Below, piece after piece: positions 37,124 to 48,174 of a stretch of 64,000 bases of DNA. The stretch lies in assembly GCF_001563265.1 (NCBI RefSeq), contig NZ_CP005083.1, forward strand, positions 1,491,001 to 1,555,000. The letters are read 5' to 3'. Both the position numbers and the translations under genes were made by a program. The stretch's first letter is position 1; each line of letters opens with the position of its first letter. The notes beneath the pieces were generated by a model that saw only the letters and a list, made by a program, of their open reading frames with translations, had not been told where the DNA came from and searched no databases. This DNA is from Sphingobium sp. TKS (GTDB lineage Bacteria > Pseudomonadota > Alphaproteobacteria > Sphingomonadales > Sphingomonadaceae).

Positions 37124-39613
37124 ATGGCTGAGGTCGACCCGCTCAGCACCTATAACCGCAAGCGCGATTTCACCCGCACGAAGGAGCCGTCGGGCAAGCG
37201 CGGCCGCAGCCACGGCAACAGCTTCATCGTGCAGAAGCATGACGCGACCCGCCTGCATTACGACTTTCGCCTGGAAATGGATGGAGTCCTCAAGAGTTGG
37301 GCAGTGACTCGCTGTCCCAGCCTCGATCCGGAAGACAAGCGCCTCGCCGTCCGCACGGAGGATCATCCGCTGTCCTATGCGACGTTCGAAGGCACGATTC
37401 CCAAGGGCGAATATGGCGGCGGCACCGTGATGCTCTGGGACGAAGGGACGTGGGAACCCGTCCCCGGCAAGAGCGTGCATGATCTGGAGAAGGGCCATCT
37501 CCACTTCATCCTGCATGGGCAGAGGATGCGCGGCGAATGGCTGCTGATCCGGCTGAAACCCCGCGGCAGGGAGAAAGGGGAGAATTGGCTGCTGCGCAAG
37601 ATCGAGGATGGCTATGCCGGCAGCGCGGAAGACCTGACCGCCCGCGAACTGACGAGCATCAGGAGCGGCCGGACCATGGGCGAAATCGCGACCGACGCGC
37701 CGGCCATATCCCTGAAGGGCAAGAAGGGAAAAGCCTTTGACGCGGCGATGAAACAAGCCGTTCGCGCAACCCCGGTCAAGCCGCCAGACAAGGCCAGGAC
37801 GCGCCCCGCGCCCGCTTTCCAGCCGCCGCAACTCGCGACGTTGGTCGATGCCGTTCCCACTGGCAATGGCTGGATGCATGAGATCAAATATGACGGCTAT
37901 CGCTGCATGCTCTCCGTGGCGGGGGAGAAGGTCAAGATCTTCACCCGCACAGGTCTCGACTGGACGGAGCGTTTCGCGGCTCTTGCGGGCGAAGTCGCGG
38001 CCATGGATCTTCCCGCTGCATTGATCGACGGGGAGATCGTCGCGCTCGACAGCGACGGAAACCCGGACTTCTCTACCCTTCAGCAGATGTTGAAGGGGGA
38101 GGCCAAGGCGGCGCTCCACCTTTTCGCCTTCGACCTGCTCCAGCTCGACGGACAGGATTTGACCTCGCTGCCCAATATCGCGCGCAAGGAAAAGCTGGCC
38201 GCTTTGCTGGGGGACGGCTCGGCGCATGTCCATGTCGGAGATCATGTCGTCGGCGCAGGGGAAAGGCTGTTCCAGGCCATGTGCGGGGCAGGGCAGGAGG
38301 GGATAGTCTCCAAGCGCGCCGACGCTTCCTATCGCGGCGCCCGCACGAAGAACTGGCTCAAGGTCAAATGCACCCGCCGCCAGGAATTCGTCATCATCGG
38401 CTGGACGCCCAGCAGCGCCAGCGGGCGCGCCATCCGCAACTTGCTGCTCGGGCAGCGGGAAGGGGAAGGACTGGTCTATGCGGGCAAGGTCGGCACGGGC
38501 TTCAACGCCGCCAATAGCGAAGGGCTGATCGCTGCCCTGCGCAGGCGGGGGCGCAAGACCGCCGCGCTGGCTGTGCCCCGCAGCGAAAGCCGTGGCGCGC
38601 AATGGGTCCGCCCCGATCTGGTCGCTGAAATCGCCTTTGCCGAGTTCACGGCGGAGAATATCGTCCGCCATGCCAGCTTCCTCGGCTTGCGCGAGGACAA
38701 GGCGGCCAGCGATGTTCAACGCGAGAAAGCCATGCCGACGCCCGAAACCCGCAGTGATGTCACGATCAGCCATCCCGACCGCCTGATCTTTCCGGAGGCG
38801 AAGGTCACCAAGGGCGAGCTTGCCGACTATTATGCCGCCATGGGTGCGGCAATGCTGCCCTGGATCGCGCACCGTCCGATCAGCCTGGTCCGCTGTCCGC
38901 AGGGGCGGGCGAAGAAATGCTTCTTCCAGAAACATGACAGCGGCAGTTTCGGTGATCATGTGAAGCATGTCGCGATCCGCGAGAAAGCGGGGAATGAGGA
39001 AGATTATCTCTATGTAGAAGATAGCGACGGACTTCTTGCCTGCGTTCAGATGGGGGCGATCGAATTTCACGGCTGGGGTTCCAGCGTCGCGGATGTCGAG
39101 CGGCCCGACCGCATGATCTTCGATCTCGATCCGGATGAAGGGCTGGATTTCGGGGATGTCAAAAAGGCCGCTCGCGATATCCGGCGGGCACTGGAGGATT
39201 TGGGGCTCACCAGCTTTGCCATGCTCTCGGGCGGCAAGGGCATTCATGTCGTCGTGCCGCTGACGCCGCAGGCGAAATGGCCGCAGGTCAAGGATTTTGC
39301 CGACCGTTTTGCCCGCGCGCTGGCCGCTTCGGAAGCGGATCGCTTCACGGCGACCATGAGCAAGGCGAAGCGCAAAGGCCGCATCTTCATCGACTGGCTG
39401 CGCAACCAGCGCGGCGCGACGGCCGTGCTGCCCTATGTTGTGCGAGCCCGCGAAAAGGCCTCCGTCGCCGCGCCGGTCAGTTGGGAGGAGTTGGACGATA
39501 TCGACAGCGCCGCGCATTTCACGGTGAAGGATGCCGCCATATTGCTGGAGCGGGCCTCTTCGCGCGACCTTCGCGGCTGGGGTGAAGCGCATCAGCCCCT
39601 GCCAGCGCATTAG
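37124..39613 (+). CDS. ligD: ATP-dependent DNA ligase D (PE-ligase-polymerase)
   Basis: An 829-residue multidomain NHEJ ligase. The N-terminal 3'-phosphoesterase domain has H39, H45, D47 in HDATRLHYDFRLEMDG and H81 in HPLSYATFEG. The central ligase domain has the adenylation motif EIKYDGYR with catalytic K255. The C-terminal polymerase/primase domain has FDLDPDEG (about residue 667) and LSGGKGIHVVVPL (about residue 700). The domain order PE-LIG-POL matches Pseudomonas LigD, while mycobacterial LigD is POL-PE-LIG. It is transcribed with ku, giving a complete two-gene end-joining system. Confidence 0.96.
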   Translation: MAEVDPLSTYNRKRDFTRTKEPSGKRGRSHGNSFIVQKHDATRLHYDFRLEMDGVLKSWAVTRCPSLDPEDKRLAVRTEDHPLSYATFEGTIPKGEYGGGTVMLWDEGTWEPVPGKSVHDLEKGHLHFILHGQRMRGEWLLIRLKPRGREKGENWLLRKIEDGYAGSAEDLTARELTSIRSGRTMGEIATDAPAISLKGKKGKAFDAAMKQAVRATPVKPPDKARTRPAPAFQPPQLATLVDAVPTGNGWMHEIKYDGYRCMLSVAGEKVKIFTRTGLDWTERFAALAGEVAAMDLPAALIDGEIVALDSDGNPDFSTLQQMLKGEAKAALHLFAFDLLQLDGQDLTSLPNIARKEKLAALLGDGSAHVHVGDHVVGAGERLFQAMCGAGQEGIVSKRADASYRGARTKNWLKVKCTRRQEFVIIGWTPSSASGRAIRNLLLGQREGEGLVYAGKVGTGFNAANSEGLIAALRRRGRKTAALAVPRSESRGAQWVRPDLVAEIAFAEFTAENIVRHASFLGLREDKAASDVQREKAMPTPETRSDVTISHPDRLIFPEAKVTKGELADYYAAMGAAMLPWIAHRPISLVRCPQGRAKKCFFQKHDSGSFGDHVKHVAIREKAGNEEDYLYVEDSDGLLACVQMGAIEFHGWGSSVADVERPDRMIFDLDPDEGLDFGDVKKAARDIRRALEDLGLTSFAMLSGGKGIHVVVPLTPQAKWPQVKDFADRFARALAASEADRFTATMSKAKRKGRIFIDWLRNQRGATAVLPYVVRAREKASVAAPVSWEELDDIDSAAHFTVKDAAILLERASSRDLRGWGEAHQPLPAH

Positions 39614-39730
39614 GGCGCGGGCGCGTGGGGATTCAGCCCATGCTGCGCGCAGGGAGGATTTTTTAGATCCAATATTTTCGCCGCATCCGCCTTTTCTGCG
39701 ATCATGCTTTGTTGCATATCGGGAATCACC

Positions 39731-39922
39731 ATGACGAAGCCGATCGAAGAAGCGCCCGAAAGCGGCGCCGCAACCCCCGTCTCCTCCACCGCCGACAAGA
39801 CCGATATGGCCACCGCCGCGCGCAAGTCGGCGGGCAAGGCCGTCTGGATGGGCACCGCCGTCGGCATCGGCTCCGCCGCGATCGTCGCGGCTTTGCTCTA
39901 CGCGAACAAGAAGCGCGGCTGA
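39731..39922 (+). CDS. Small single-helix membrane protein
   Basis: A 63-residue protein: acidic/Thr-rich N-terminus, then AGKAVWMGTAVGIGSAAIVA as one transmembrane helix, ending LLYANKKRG. It resembles the short N-in, K-rich tail anchors common in sphingomonads; no family name is assigned. The ATG at 39731 is chosen because the shorter protein starts with a balanced soluble segment; the frame is open upstream to 39704. It lies 117 bp after ligD and may have its own promoter. Confidence 0.6.
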   Translation: MTKPIEEAPESGAATPVSSTADKTDMATAARKSAGKAVWMGTAVGIGSAAIVAALLYANKKRG

Positions 39923-39936
39923 CTTCCCTACGGCGC

Positions 39937-39974
39937 AAAAAAGAGGCGGCATGGCCTTCGCTCCATACCGCCTC
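39937..39974 (-). terminator. Rho-independent terminator for the EF-hand gene
   Basis: On the minus strand GAGGCGGTATGG pairs with CCATGCCGCCTC (one mismatch) over the loop AGCGAAGG and is followed by TTTTTT. It lies about 50 bp past the EF-hand stop codon. Confidence 0.8.
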
Positions 39975-40026
39975 ATGATGCGACCCGTTTTGGGCTCTAC
40001 CCCCGCCTCGGGACGGGGAATTTCTC

Positions 40027-40410
40027 CTATCCGGCGCCGCCGCTCAGATAGGCGATCAGTTCCGGCTTGCTGATGCTCGTGCTCTTGTCCGCATCGGCCG
40101 TGACGAAAGCGCCATCGGCCCAGGCCGTGACCTCGGCTGGCGCAAGCGATTTTCCGGTGGCCTTCAGTTCCTGATCCTTGAGCGCCACCATCCAGCGCGA
40201 AAATTCGGACTTGTCGAGCTGGCCGTCATGATTCTGGTCATAGGCCGGAAATTCCGTGTCCACGATCGAGGCGACCGCATCGCCGGATGTGGCGGGCTGC
40301 GCCTGATTGCCCTGCTGCGCGGGCGCGGCCTCCTGCGGCACGGCACCGGCCTGCGCCAGCGCGGGCGTCGCTACGAAAAAGGCACTCGCCAAAAGAAATG
40401 CGCGGATCAT
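40027..40410 (-). CDS. Secreted EF-hand domain protein
   Basis: A 127-residue periplasmic protein. The signal peptide is MIRAFLLASAFFVATPALAQ (cleavage after A19). The mature part has an Ala/Gln linker and two EF-hand loops: D58-QNHDGQLDKSE-F70 and D106-ADKSTSISKPE-L118. The first loop is canonical; the second also fits the DxDxS pattern. Calcium binding is likely, and the partner is unknown. A strong terminator follows. Confidence 0.85.
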   Translation of the reverse strand: MIRAFLLASAFFVATPALAQAGAVPQEAAPAQQGNQAQPATSGDAVASIVDTEFPAYDQNHDGQLDKSEFSRWMVALKDQELKATGKSLAPAEVTAWADGAFVTADADKSTSISKPELIAYLSGGAG

Positions 40411-40665
40411 CCTATGCTCCAGGTCTGGCCGTCCGAATTTCGCATGTCACAATAGCCAAATAAAACATGGAGTTCCTGAACTTTTATTCACGATGCTCCA
40501 TTCACCTGCCGATTCGGCTCGATTCGCCGCCTGATGCTGCGATTAATGGGACGAAGCACGGAAAAGCGCGTCGCTCCGCGTTCCTTGGCTGTCCGATTTG
40601 CCCCGGAAAGGCGGTGCTGCTAGGCGGCGCAGCGACTTTCAACTCATGCACGCAGGATTCGCCCG

Positions 40666-41979
40666 ATGGTCCCCCGTTACGCCCGCCCGCAAATGACCGC
40701 CCTCTGGGAACCGGAAGCCCGCTTCAAAATCTGGTTCGAGATAGAGGCGCATGCGACCGAAAAGCTGGGTGAGCTGGGCGTGGTGCCCGAGTCCGCCGCC
40801 AAGGCGCTGTGGGACTGGTGGGCGACCAACCCCGCCATCGACGTGCCCGCCATCGACGCGATCGAGGCCGTCACCAAGCATGACGTGATCGCTTTCCTGA
40901 CCTGGGTGGCCGAACAGGTGGGCGACGAAGCCCGCTTCATGCATCAGGGCATGACGTCGAGCGACGTGCTGGACACCTGCCTTGCCGTGCAGCTCACCCG
41001 CGCCGCCGATATCCTGATCGATGATCTCGACAAGCTGCTGGAGGTCGTCAAGCGCCGCGCCTATGAGCATAAGCTGACCCCGACCATCGGCCGCAGCCAT
41101 GGCATCCATGCCGAGCCGGTGACCTTCGGCCTGAAAATGGCCGAAGCCTATGCCGAGTTCAGCCGCTGTCGCGCCCGTCTGGTCGCTGCGCGTGAGGAAG
41201 TCGCCACCTGCGCTATTTCCGGCGCGGTCGGCACCTTCGCCAATATCGACCCCCGCGTCGAGGAGCATGTCGCGGAGAAGCTGGGCCTCGCCATCGAACC
41301 GGTTTCCACGCAGGTCATCCCGCGTGACCGTCACGCCATGTTCTTCGCGACGCTGGGCGTCATCGCCTCGTCCATCGAGCGCCTCGCCGTCGAGGTTCGT
41401 CACCTCCAGCGCACCGAGGTATTGGAGGCTGAGGAATATTTCTCGCCCGGCCAGAAGGGCAGCTCGGCCATGCCGCACAAGCGCAATCCGGTGCTGACCG
41501 AGAATCTCACCGGTCTGGCCCGCATGGTGCGCAGCTATGCCCTGCCAGCGATGGAGAATGTCGCTCTGTGGCATGAGCGCGACATCAGCCACTCGTCGGT
41601 CGAACGCTATATCGGGCCGGATGCGACCATCACGCTCGATTTCGCGCTGGGCCGCCTGACCGGCGTCATCGACAAGCTGCTCGTCTATCCTGAGCGGATG
41701 ATGAAGAATCTCGACAAGATGGGTGGCCTCGTGCACTCGCAGCGCGTGCTGCTGGCGCTGACCCAGGCGGGCGTGTCGCGGGAGGACAGCTACCGCTATG
41801 TCCAGCGCAATGCGATGAAGGTGTGGGAATCGGATGGCCAGCTTTCGCTGATGGAATTGCTGAAGGCCGATCTGGATGTGGCGGCGGCGCTGACCGCTGA
41901 GCAGATCGAGGAGAAGTTCAACCTCGATTACCACTTCCGTCAGGTCGATACGATCTTCCGCCGGGTGTTCGGGGAATAG
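40666..41979 (+). CDS. purB: Adenylosuccinate lyase
   Basis: A 437-residue fumarase/aspartase superfamily enzyme that acts twice in purine synthesis (SAICAR and adenylosuccinate cleavage). Signature GSSAMPHKRNP is present, with MTSSDVLDT and TIGRSHGIHAEP for the catalytic His regions. The length is normal. ATG at 40666 is preceded by CAGGATTCGCCCG. A terminator at 42006 closes it as a single-gene unit. Confidence 0.97.
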   Translation: MVPRYARPQMTALWEPEARFKIWFEIEAHATEKLGELGVVPESAAKALWDWWATNPAIDVPAIDAIEAVTKHDVIAFLTWVAEQVGDEARFMHQGMTSSDVLDTCLAVQLTRAADILIDDLDKLLEVVKRRAYEHKLTPTIGRSHGIHAEPVTFGLKMAEAYAEFSRCRARLVAAREEVATCAISGAVGTFANIDPRVEEHVAEKLGLAIEPVSTQVIPRDRHAMFFATLGVIASSIERLAVEVRHLQRTEVLEAEEYFSPGQKGSSAMPHKRNPVLTENLTGLARMVRSYALPAMENVALWHERDISHSSVERYIGPDATITLDFALGRLTGVIDKLLVYPERMMKNLDKMGGLVHSQRVLLALTQAGVSREDSYRYVQRNAMKVWESDGQLSLMELLKADLDVAAALTAEQIEEKFNLDYHFRQVDTIFRRVFGE

Positions 41980-42005
41980 GATCAGGGTGAGATAAGGACA
42001 CGCTG

Positions 42006-42030
42006 AAAGGGCGCGGGAACGCGCCCTTTT
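42006..42030 (+). terminator. Rho-independent terminator after purB
   Basis: AAAGGGCGCG, loop GGAA, CGCGCCCTTTT: a perfect 10-bp stem ending directly in the T-run. Confidence 0.88.
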
Positions 42031-42062
42031 AATCCTCCCCCTCTATATGCTTCCGCCCCGAG

Positions 42063-42569
42063 TCAGGTGCGGCTCTTGCTCCGGGGATGGCCGCTGGCGT
42101 CCAGCACGGTTTCCATCGCGACATAGGTGGAGGTGCTGGCGACATGTGGCAGGCTGGAGATCTTCTCCCCCAGCACCGCGCGATAGCGGCGGATGTCGGC
42201 CGTCCTGACCTTCAGCAGATAGTCGAAGCTGCTGGCGATCATATGGCATTCCTCGACTTCGGGAATGCGGCGGACGGCGGCGTTGAACTCATCGAGCGCC
42301 TTTTCCCGCGTGTCGGACAGTTTCACCTCGGCAAAGGCGACATGATCCATGCCAAGCTTCGCCGGATCGACGATGGCGCGAAATCCGCGGATCACGCCCG
42401 TTTCGATCAGCCGGCGCAGGCGGACCTGACAAGGGGTCTTGGAAAGGCCCACCGTCTGGGCGAGATCGGTGACGGTCATGCGGCCATCCTCGATCAGGGC
42501 GGCGATGATCTTGCGATCGAATTCGTCCATTTCGACCGTGGATGTCGGATTTTTCATGGATTTTGCCAT
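42063..42569 (-). CDS. Lrp/AsnC family transcriptional regulator
   Basis: A 168-residue leucine-responsive regulatory protein. The N-terminal helix-turn-helix is seen in ALIEDGRMTVTDLAQTVGLS then KTPCQVRLRRLIETGVIRGF; the C-terminal RAM/ligand domain has HVAFAEVKLSD and MIASSFDYLLKVRTADIRRY. The KTPCQVRLRRL recognition helix resembles the PutR/BkdR-like branch. The bkd operon lies 1.8 kb downstream and has a palindromic promoter, so regulation of that operon is plausible but unproven. No putA is adjacent. Confidence 0.88.
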   Translation of the reverse strand: MAKSMKNPTSTVEMDEFDRKIIAALIEDGRMTVTDLAQTVGLSKTPCQVRLRRLIETGVIRGFRAIVDPAKLGMDHVAFAEVKLSDTREKALDEFNAAVRRIPEVEECHMIASSFDYLLKVRTADIRRYRAVLGEKISSLPHVASTSTYVAMETVLDASGHPRSKSRT

Positions 42570-42615
42570 GGAAGCAGGATGCCGTGAAATAGCTTAGGAT
42601 TTCCGACAAGTATAA

Positions 42616-42692
42616 TGGTCGGGGAGAGAGGATTCGAACCTCCGGCCCCTGCCTCCCGAAGACAGTGCTCTACCAGGCTGAGCTACTCCCCG
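42616..42692 (-). tRNA. tRNA-Pro (anticodon CGG)
   Basis: The minus strand folds as a full cloverleaf: acceptor CGGGGAG/CUCCCCG, D-arm with AGCUCAGCCUGGUAGAGC, anticodon stem CUGUC/GGCAG with loop UUCGGGA (anticodon CGG), and T-arm GGAGG-UUCGAAU-CCUCU. The 3' CCA is encoded. 77 nt, no intron. Confidence 0.95.
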
Positions 42693-42796
42693 ACCGATAG
42701 CAGGTCCGTTTCGAGGCGGTCCCGCTGGGCAGGTCGCAGCCTATAGAGGCGGCTTTTCCGGCTGGCAAGCGGCGGAAGGCGTTTTTTTTGGGCGGC

Positions 42797-43090
42797 TCAT
42801 AAAAGCCCCGCCTCGCGGAAGCTGAAACGGCTCTGGCCGCCGTGAATCACATGATCCGCCAGCCCGATTTCCATGGGGCGAAGGCGTTTCGACAGGGTTC
42901 GCGTCAGGCGGATGTCCGTCCAGTGGGGAAGGGGGCTGTCGGGGCGCTGCTGTTCGATGGCCAACCAGTGGCTGTCCCATTGGAGCAGCGTATCCACGGT
43001 ACGGCGCCAGTCCTGGTCCGCGCGCAGCCGGTGGAGCGGGCGCCATTCGTCATCGAGGATGAGCAGATTGAGGGAAGCGGGATCGCGCAT
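42797..43090 (-). CDS. RadC/JAB-like protein lacking the JAMM metal ligands
   Basis: A 97-residue protein whose C-terminal half follows the RadC (JAB) pattern: TDIRLTRTLSKRL, then IGLADHVIHGG and the terminal SFREAGLL. The N-terminal strand SLNLLILDDEWRPLHRLRAD also matches the domain start. At the position of the metal motif VHNHPSG the sequence reads IEQQRPDSP (45-53), so both His residues are gone while Asp59 remains. It is probably a catalytically dead member. The start is the ATG complement at 43088-43090. It is divergent from thyA. Confidence 0.7.
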   Translation of the reverse strand: MRDPASLNLLILDDEWRPLHRLRADQDWRRTVDTLLQWDSHWLAIEQQRPDSPLPHWTDIRLTRTLSKRLRPMEIGLADHVIHGGQSRFSFREAGLL

Positions 43091-43232
43091 TCGTCACAGG
43101 ATGCTCGTGTGACGCATTTACGGTAGGGGAAGGCTGGTCCCTTTTGGAGAGAGCGGCGCATAATCCGATCCGTTTCGCAGCATTTGGCGCGGGCGGTCGG
43201 CTGGGCTACATGACGATGCTATCGTCAGAATC

Positions 43233-44219
43233 ATGGCTAAAGCTATGCCAGAAATCATGAGAGTGCCCGCTTTGACCAGCCTGCCTTCCTTGTCCGAGCC
43301 GCATTATGAGCAGCAATATCTGGACCTGATGCGGCGGATCTGGCTGCATGGCGGTGAACGGATCGACCGGACCGGCGTGGGAACGCGGTCTGTTCTGGGC
43401 GCGACGATGCGATTCCCTCTGGCGGATGACGCAGTGCCGCTGCTGACCACCAAGCGCGTCTATTGGAAGGTCGCGGCGCGGGAGATGCTGTGGTTCCTGA
43501 CCGGCGACACCAATATTCGCGAGCTGGTGCGGCAGGGCGTGCATATCTGGACCGATTGGCCGCTGGATGCCTATCGGCGCGCGACGGGCGAGCAGATCGA
43601 TCGCGATGCCTTCGAAGCGCGGATCGTCGAGGATGCCGCGTTCGCGGCGCGCTGGGGCGATCTGGGGCCGGTCTATGGCGCGCAGTGGGTGAACTGGCCG
43701 CGCTATGAGGAGGTGGGGGATGGCCTCTACCGGCGGGCGGCGCAGGGGCACAACCAGATAGCCGATCTGGTCGAGGGGATTCGATCCAATCCGGGGTCGC
43801 GGCGGCTGCTGTTCACAGGCTGGAATGTGGATGAGGTGTCGCGCATGGCGCTGCCGCCCTGCCATATGACCTATCAGTTCCAGGTAGCGGATGGGCGGCT
43901 CAATGGGCTGCTGTTCCAGCGGAGCTGCGACCTGGGGCTGGGCTTCGCCTTCAATATCTTCGGTCTGTCGATGATCACGCGGATGTTGGCGCAGCAATGC
44001 GATCTGGAGCCGGGTGAGGTCGTCTGGCAGGGCGGGGACGTGCATCTCTACCTCAACCATGCCGAGCTGGTGGAGGAACAGATCAGCCGAAATCCATCCG
44101 GCGCACCCAAATTGCGGATCAATCGGCGGCCTTCATCCATTTTCGATTATCGGATCGAAGATTTCGAGGTGATTGATTACGCACCGCAAAGGCACATCGC
44201 CGCGCCGGTCGCCGTCTAG
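43233..44219 (+). CDS. thyA: Thymidylate synthase
   Basis: A 328-residue folate-dependent dUMP methylase. The active-site Cys is in LPPCHMTYQFQV; GVGTRSVLGATMRFPLADD, DLGPVYGAQWVNW and QRSCDLGLGFAFNI are conserved blocks. It is longer than E. coli ThyA (264) because of an extended internal segment before GPVYG, as in many longer bacterial ThyA forms. Three in-frame ATGs near the start (43233, 43245, 43257) make the exact N-terminus uncertain; none has a strong ribosome site. Confidence 0.96.
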   Translation: MAKAMPEIMRVPALTSLPSLSEPHYEQQYLDLMRRIWLHGGERIDRTGVGTRSVLGATMRFPLADDAVPLLTTKRVYWKVAAREMLWFLTGDTNIRELVRQGVHIWTDWPLDAYRRATGEQIDRDAFEARIVEDAAFAARWGDLGPVYGAQWVNWPRYEEVGDGLYRRAAQGHNQIADLVEGIRSNPGSRRLLFTGWNVDEVSRMALPPCHMTYQFQVADGRLNGLLFQRSCDLGLGFAFNIFGLSMITRMLAQQCDLEPGEVVWQGGDVHLYLNHAELVEEQISRNPSGAPKLRINRRPSSIFDYRIEDFEVIDYAPQRHIAAPVAV

Positions 44220-44258
44220 CGGCGAGGACCGATCTGCGACGAAATGGGTCAGTAAGGC

Positions 44259-44285
44259 TTGCCTTTGCGGGCGTTGTAATATAAT
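44259..44285 (+). promoter_or_regulatory. Candidate promoter of the bkd operon
   Basis: TATAAT at 44280-44285 is a perfect -10 box in an AT-rich island, with TTGCCT at 44259-44264 as a weak -35 at 15-bp spacing. The bkdA1 ATG lies 45 bp further on, behind GAGGAGG. Confidence 0.55.
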
Positions 44286-44286
44286 A

Positions 44287-46680
<2,394 letters not shown>

Positions 46681-46689
46681 GGGGCTGTC

Positions 46690-47961
46690 ATGGCGCTTTT
46701 TACATTCAAGTTGCCGGACATCGGTGAGGGCATCGCGGAAGCGGAGATCGTCGGCTGGCATGTGAAGGTCGGTGACCGCGTCGAGGAAGACCAGCCGATA
46801 GCCGACATGATGACCGACAAGGCGACGGTGGAGATGGAAAGTCCGGTCGCGGGCACGGTGGTCCGGCTGGCGGGCGAGCCGGGGCAGCAGATCGCCATCG
46901 GGTCGATGCTGGTGGAGATTGAGACGGAGGGGGAGGGTGAGGCTTCTTCCAAGGCCGAGGAAGCGGCTCCCGCGCCAGCACCCCTACCCAATGTGGAGGG
47001 ATCGGGGAAGGGCGACGAGTCAAGCGAACCCGCTCCTGTTATTACAGAAGCAAAGCCGACAGTGCCGACGCCCTCCCCGATGGAGAAGGGGGCTATTAAG
47101 ACGGAAGTTCTCGCTTCCCCCGCCGTTCGGGCTCGGGCGAAGGAATTGGGGATCGATCTGAGCCAGGTGAAGCCGAGCGGCGATCATATCCGGCATTCCG
47201 ACCTCGACGCCTTCCTGCTCTATGGTTCGGGGCAGGGCTATCGGCCTGCGGGGCGGTCGACCAAGCGCGCCGATGAGGAGGTCAAGGTCATCGGCCTGCG
47301 CCGTCGCATTGCCGAGAATATGGCCGCCTCCAAGCGAGCCATCCCGCATTTCTCCTATGTCGAGGAAATCGACGTCACCGCGCTGGAGGAAACCCGCGAG
47401 CAGTTGAACGCCAATCGTGGGGAGCGGCCCAAGCTCACCATGCTGCCGCTGCTGATCGCGGCGATTTGCCGGGCGTTGCCGGAATTTCCGATGCTCAACG
47501 CTCGCTATGACGATGAGGCGGGCGTGGTCACGCGCTATGGCTCCGTGCATATGGGCATTGCGACGCAGACCGATGCGGGGCTGATGGTGCCGGTGATCCG
47601 GGACGCGCAGGACCGCAATGTCTGGCAGCTTGCGGCGGAGATCAGGCGGCTGGCCGACGCGGCGCGGACGGGCAAGGCGAAGTCGGAGGAGTTGTCCGGC
47701 TCTACGCTGACGCTGACATCGCTGGGGCCGCTGGGCGGGGTGGCGACGACGCCGGTCATCAACCGGCCGGAAGTCGCGATCATCGGACCCAATCGCATCA
47801 TCGAGCGGCCGGTGTTCCGGGGCAAGGAAGTGGTGCCCGCCAAGCTCATGAATCTGTCGATCAGTTGCGACCATCGCGTGGTGGATGGTTGGGACGCGGC
47901 GAGCTTCGTTCAGGCGGTGCGGAAGCTGCTGGAAACGCCGGTCCTGCTGTTTGCGGACTAG
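46690..47961 (+). CDS. bkdB: Branched-chain 2-oxoacid dehydrogenase E2, dihydrolipoyl acyltransferase
   Basis: A 423-residue acyltransferase core. One N-terminal lipoyl domain with the lipoylated lysine K44 in MTDKATVEME, then a Pro/Ala/Glu linker, a peripheral-subunit-binding domain (SPAVRARAKELGIDLSQVKP) and the catalytic domain ending in CDHRVVDGWDAA with H395 and D399. ATG follows GGGGCTGTC. The operon ends here without lpd, so the E3 dihydrolipoamide dehydrogenase must be encoded elsewhere in the genome. Confidence 0.95.
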   Translation: MALFTFKLPDIGEGIAEAEIVGWHVKVGDRVEEDQPIADMMTDKATVEMESPVAGTVVRLAGEPGQQIAIGSMLVEIETEGEGEASSKAEEAAPAPAPLPNVEGSGKGDESSEPAPVITEAKPTVPTPSPMEKGAIKTEVLASPAVRARAKELGIDLSQVKPSGDHIRHSDLDAFLLYGSGQGYRPAGRSTKRADEEVKVIGLRRRIAENMAASKRAIPHFSYVEEIDVTALEETREQLNANRGERPKLTMLPLLIAAICRALPEFPMLNARYDDEAGVVTRYGSVHMGIATQTDAGLMVPVIRDAQDRNVWQLAAEIRRLADAARTGKAKSEELSGSTLTLTSLGPLGGVATTPVINRPEVAIIGPNRIIERPVFRGKEVVPAKLMNLSISCDHRVVDGWDAASFVQAVRKLLETPVLLFAD

Positions 47962-48035
47962 GATATTGGAATTGGTTTAGGCACGCTTTGGGTGGGAAGC
48001 GGACGGTCTGCTTCGTAATGCTTTTCTTGAAGCGC

Positions 48036-48125
48036 ATCGTGCTCCTGCGAAGGCAGGAGCCCAGTTCTTATGGTGCGATGATCCACAAGCGGCGGAACTG
48101 GGTTCCTGCCTTCGCAGGAACACGT
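48036..48125. repeat. Composite ~90-bp palindromic element, family A
   Basis: Left half CGTGCTCCTGCGAAGGCAGG... CCCAGTTC and right half GAACTGGG... CCTGCCTTCGCAGGAACACG are inverted copies separated by about 25 bp. Each half is itself a palindrome. It lies between bkdB and the secreted protein gene and is nearly the same in design as the element at 58701-58796. Confidence 0.85.
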
Positions 48126-48174
48126 ATCACTTAATGGCTTGCATTGGCCAATTCCGGCCAAATTCCTGCATGCC

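Noticed and set aside
37073..39976. Very long open frame antisense to ligD
   Set aside because: Same cause as above; the plus-strand LigD has all catalytic motifs.
47962..48174. lpd (E3) gene expected after bkdB
   Set aside because: The 213-bp gap holds only the composite palindrome; no FAD or disulfide motif is present.
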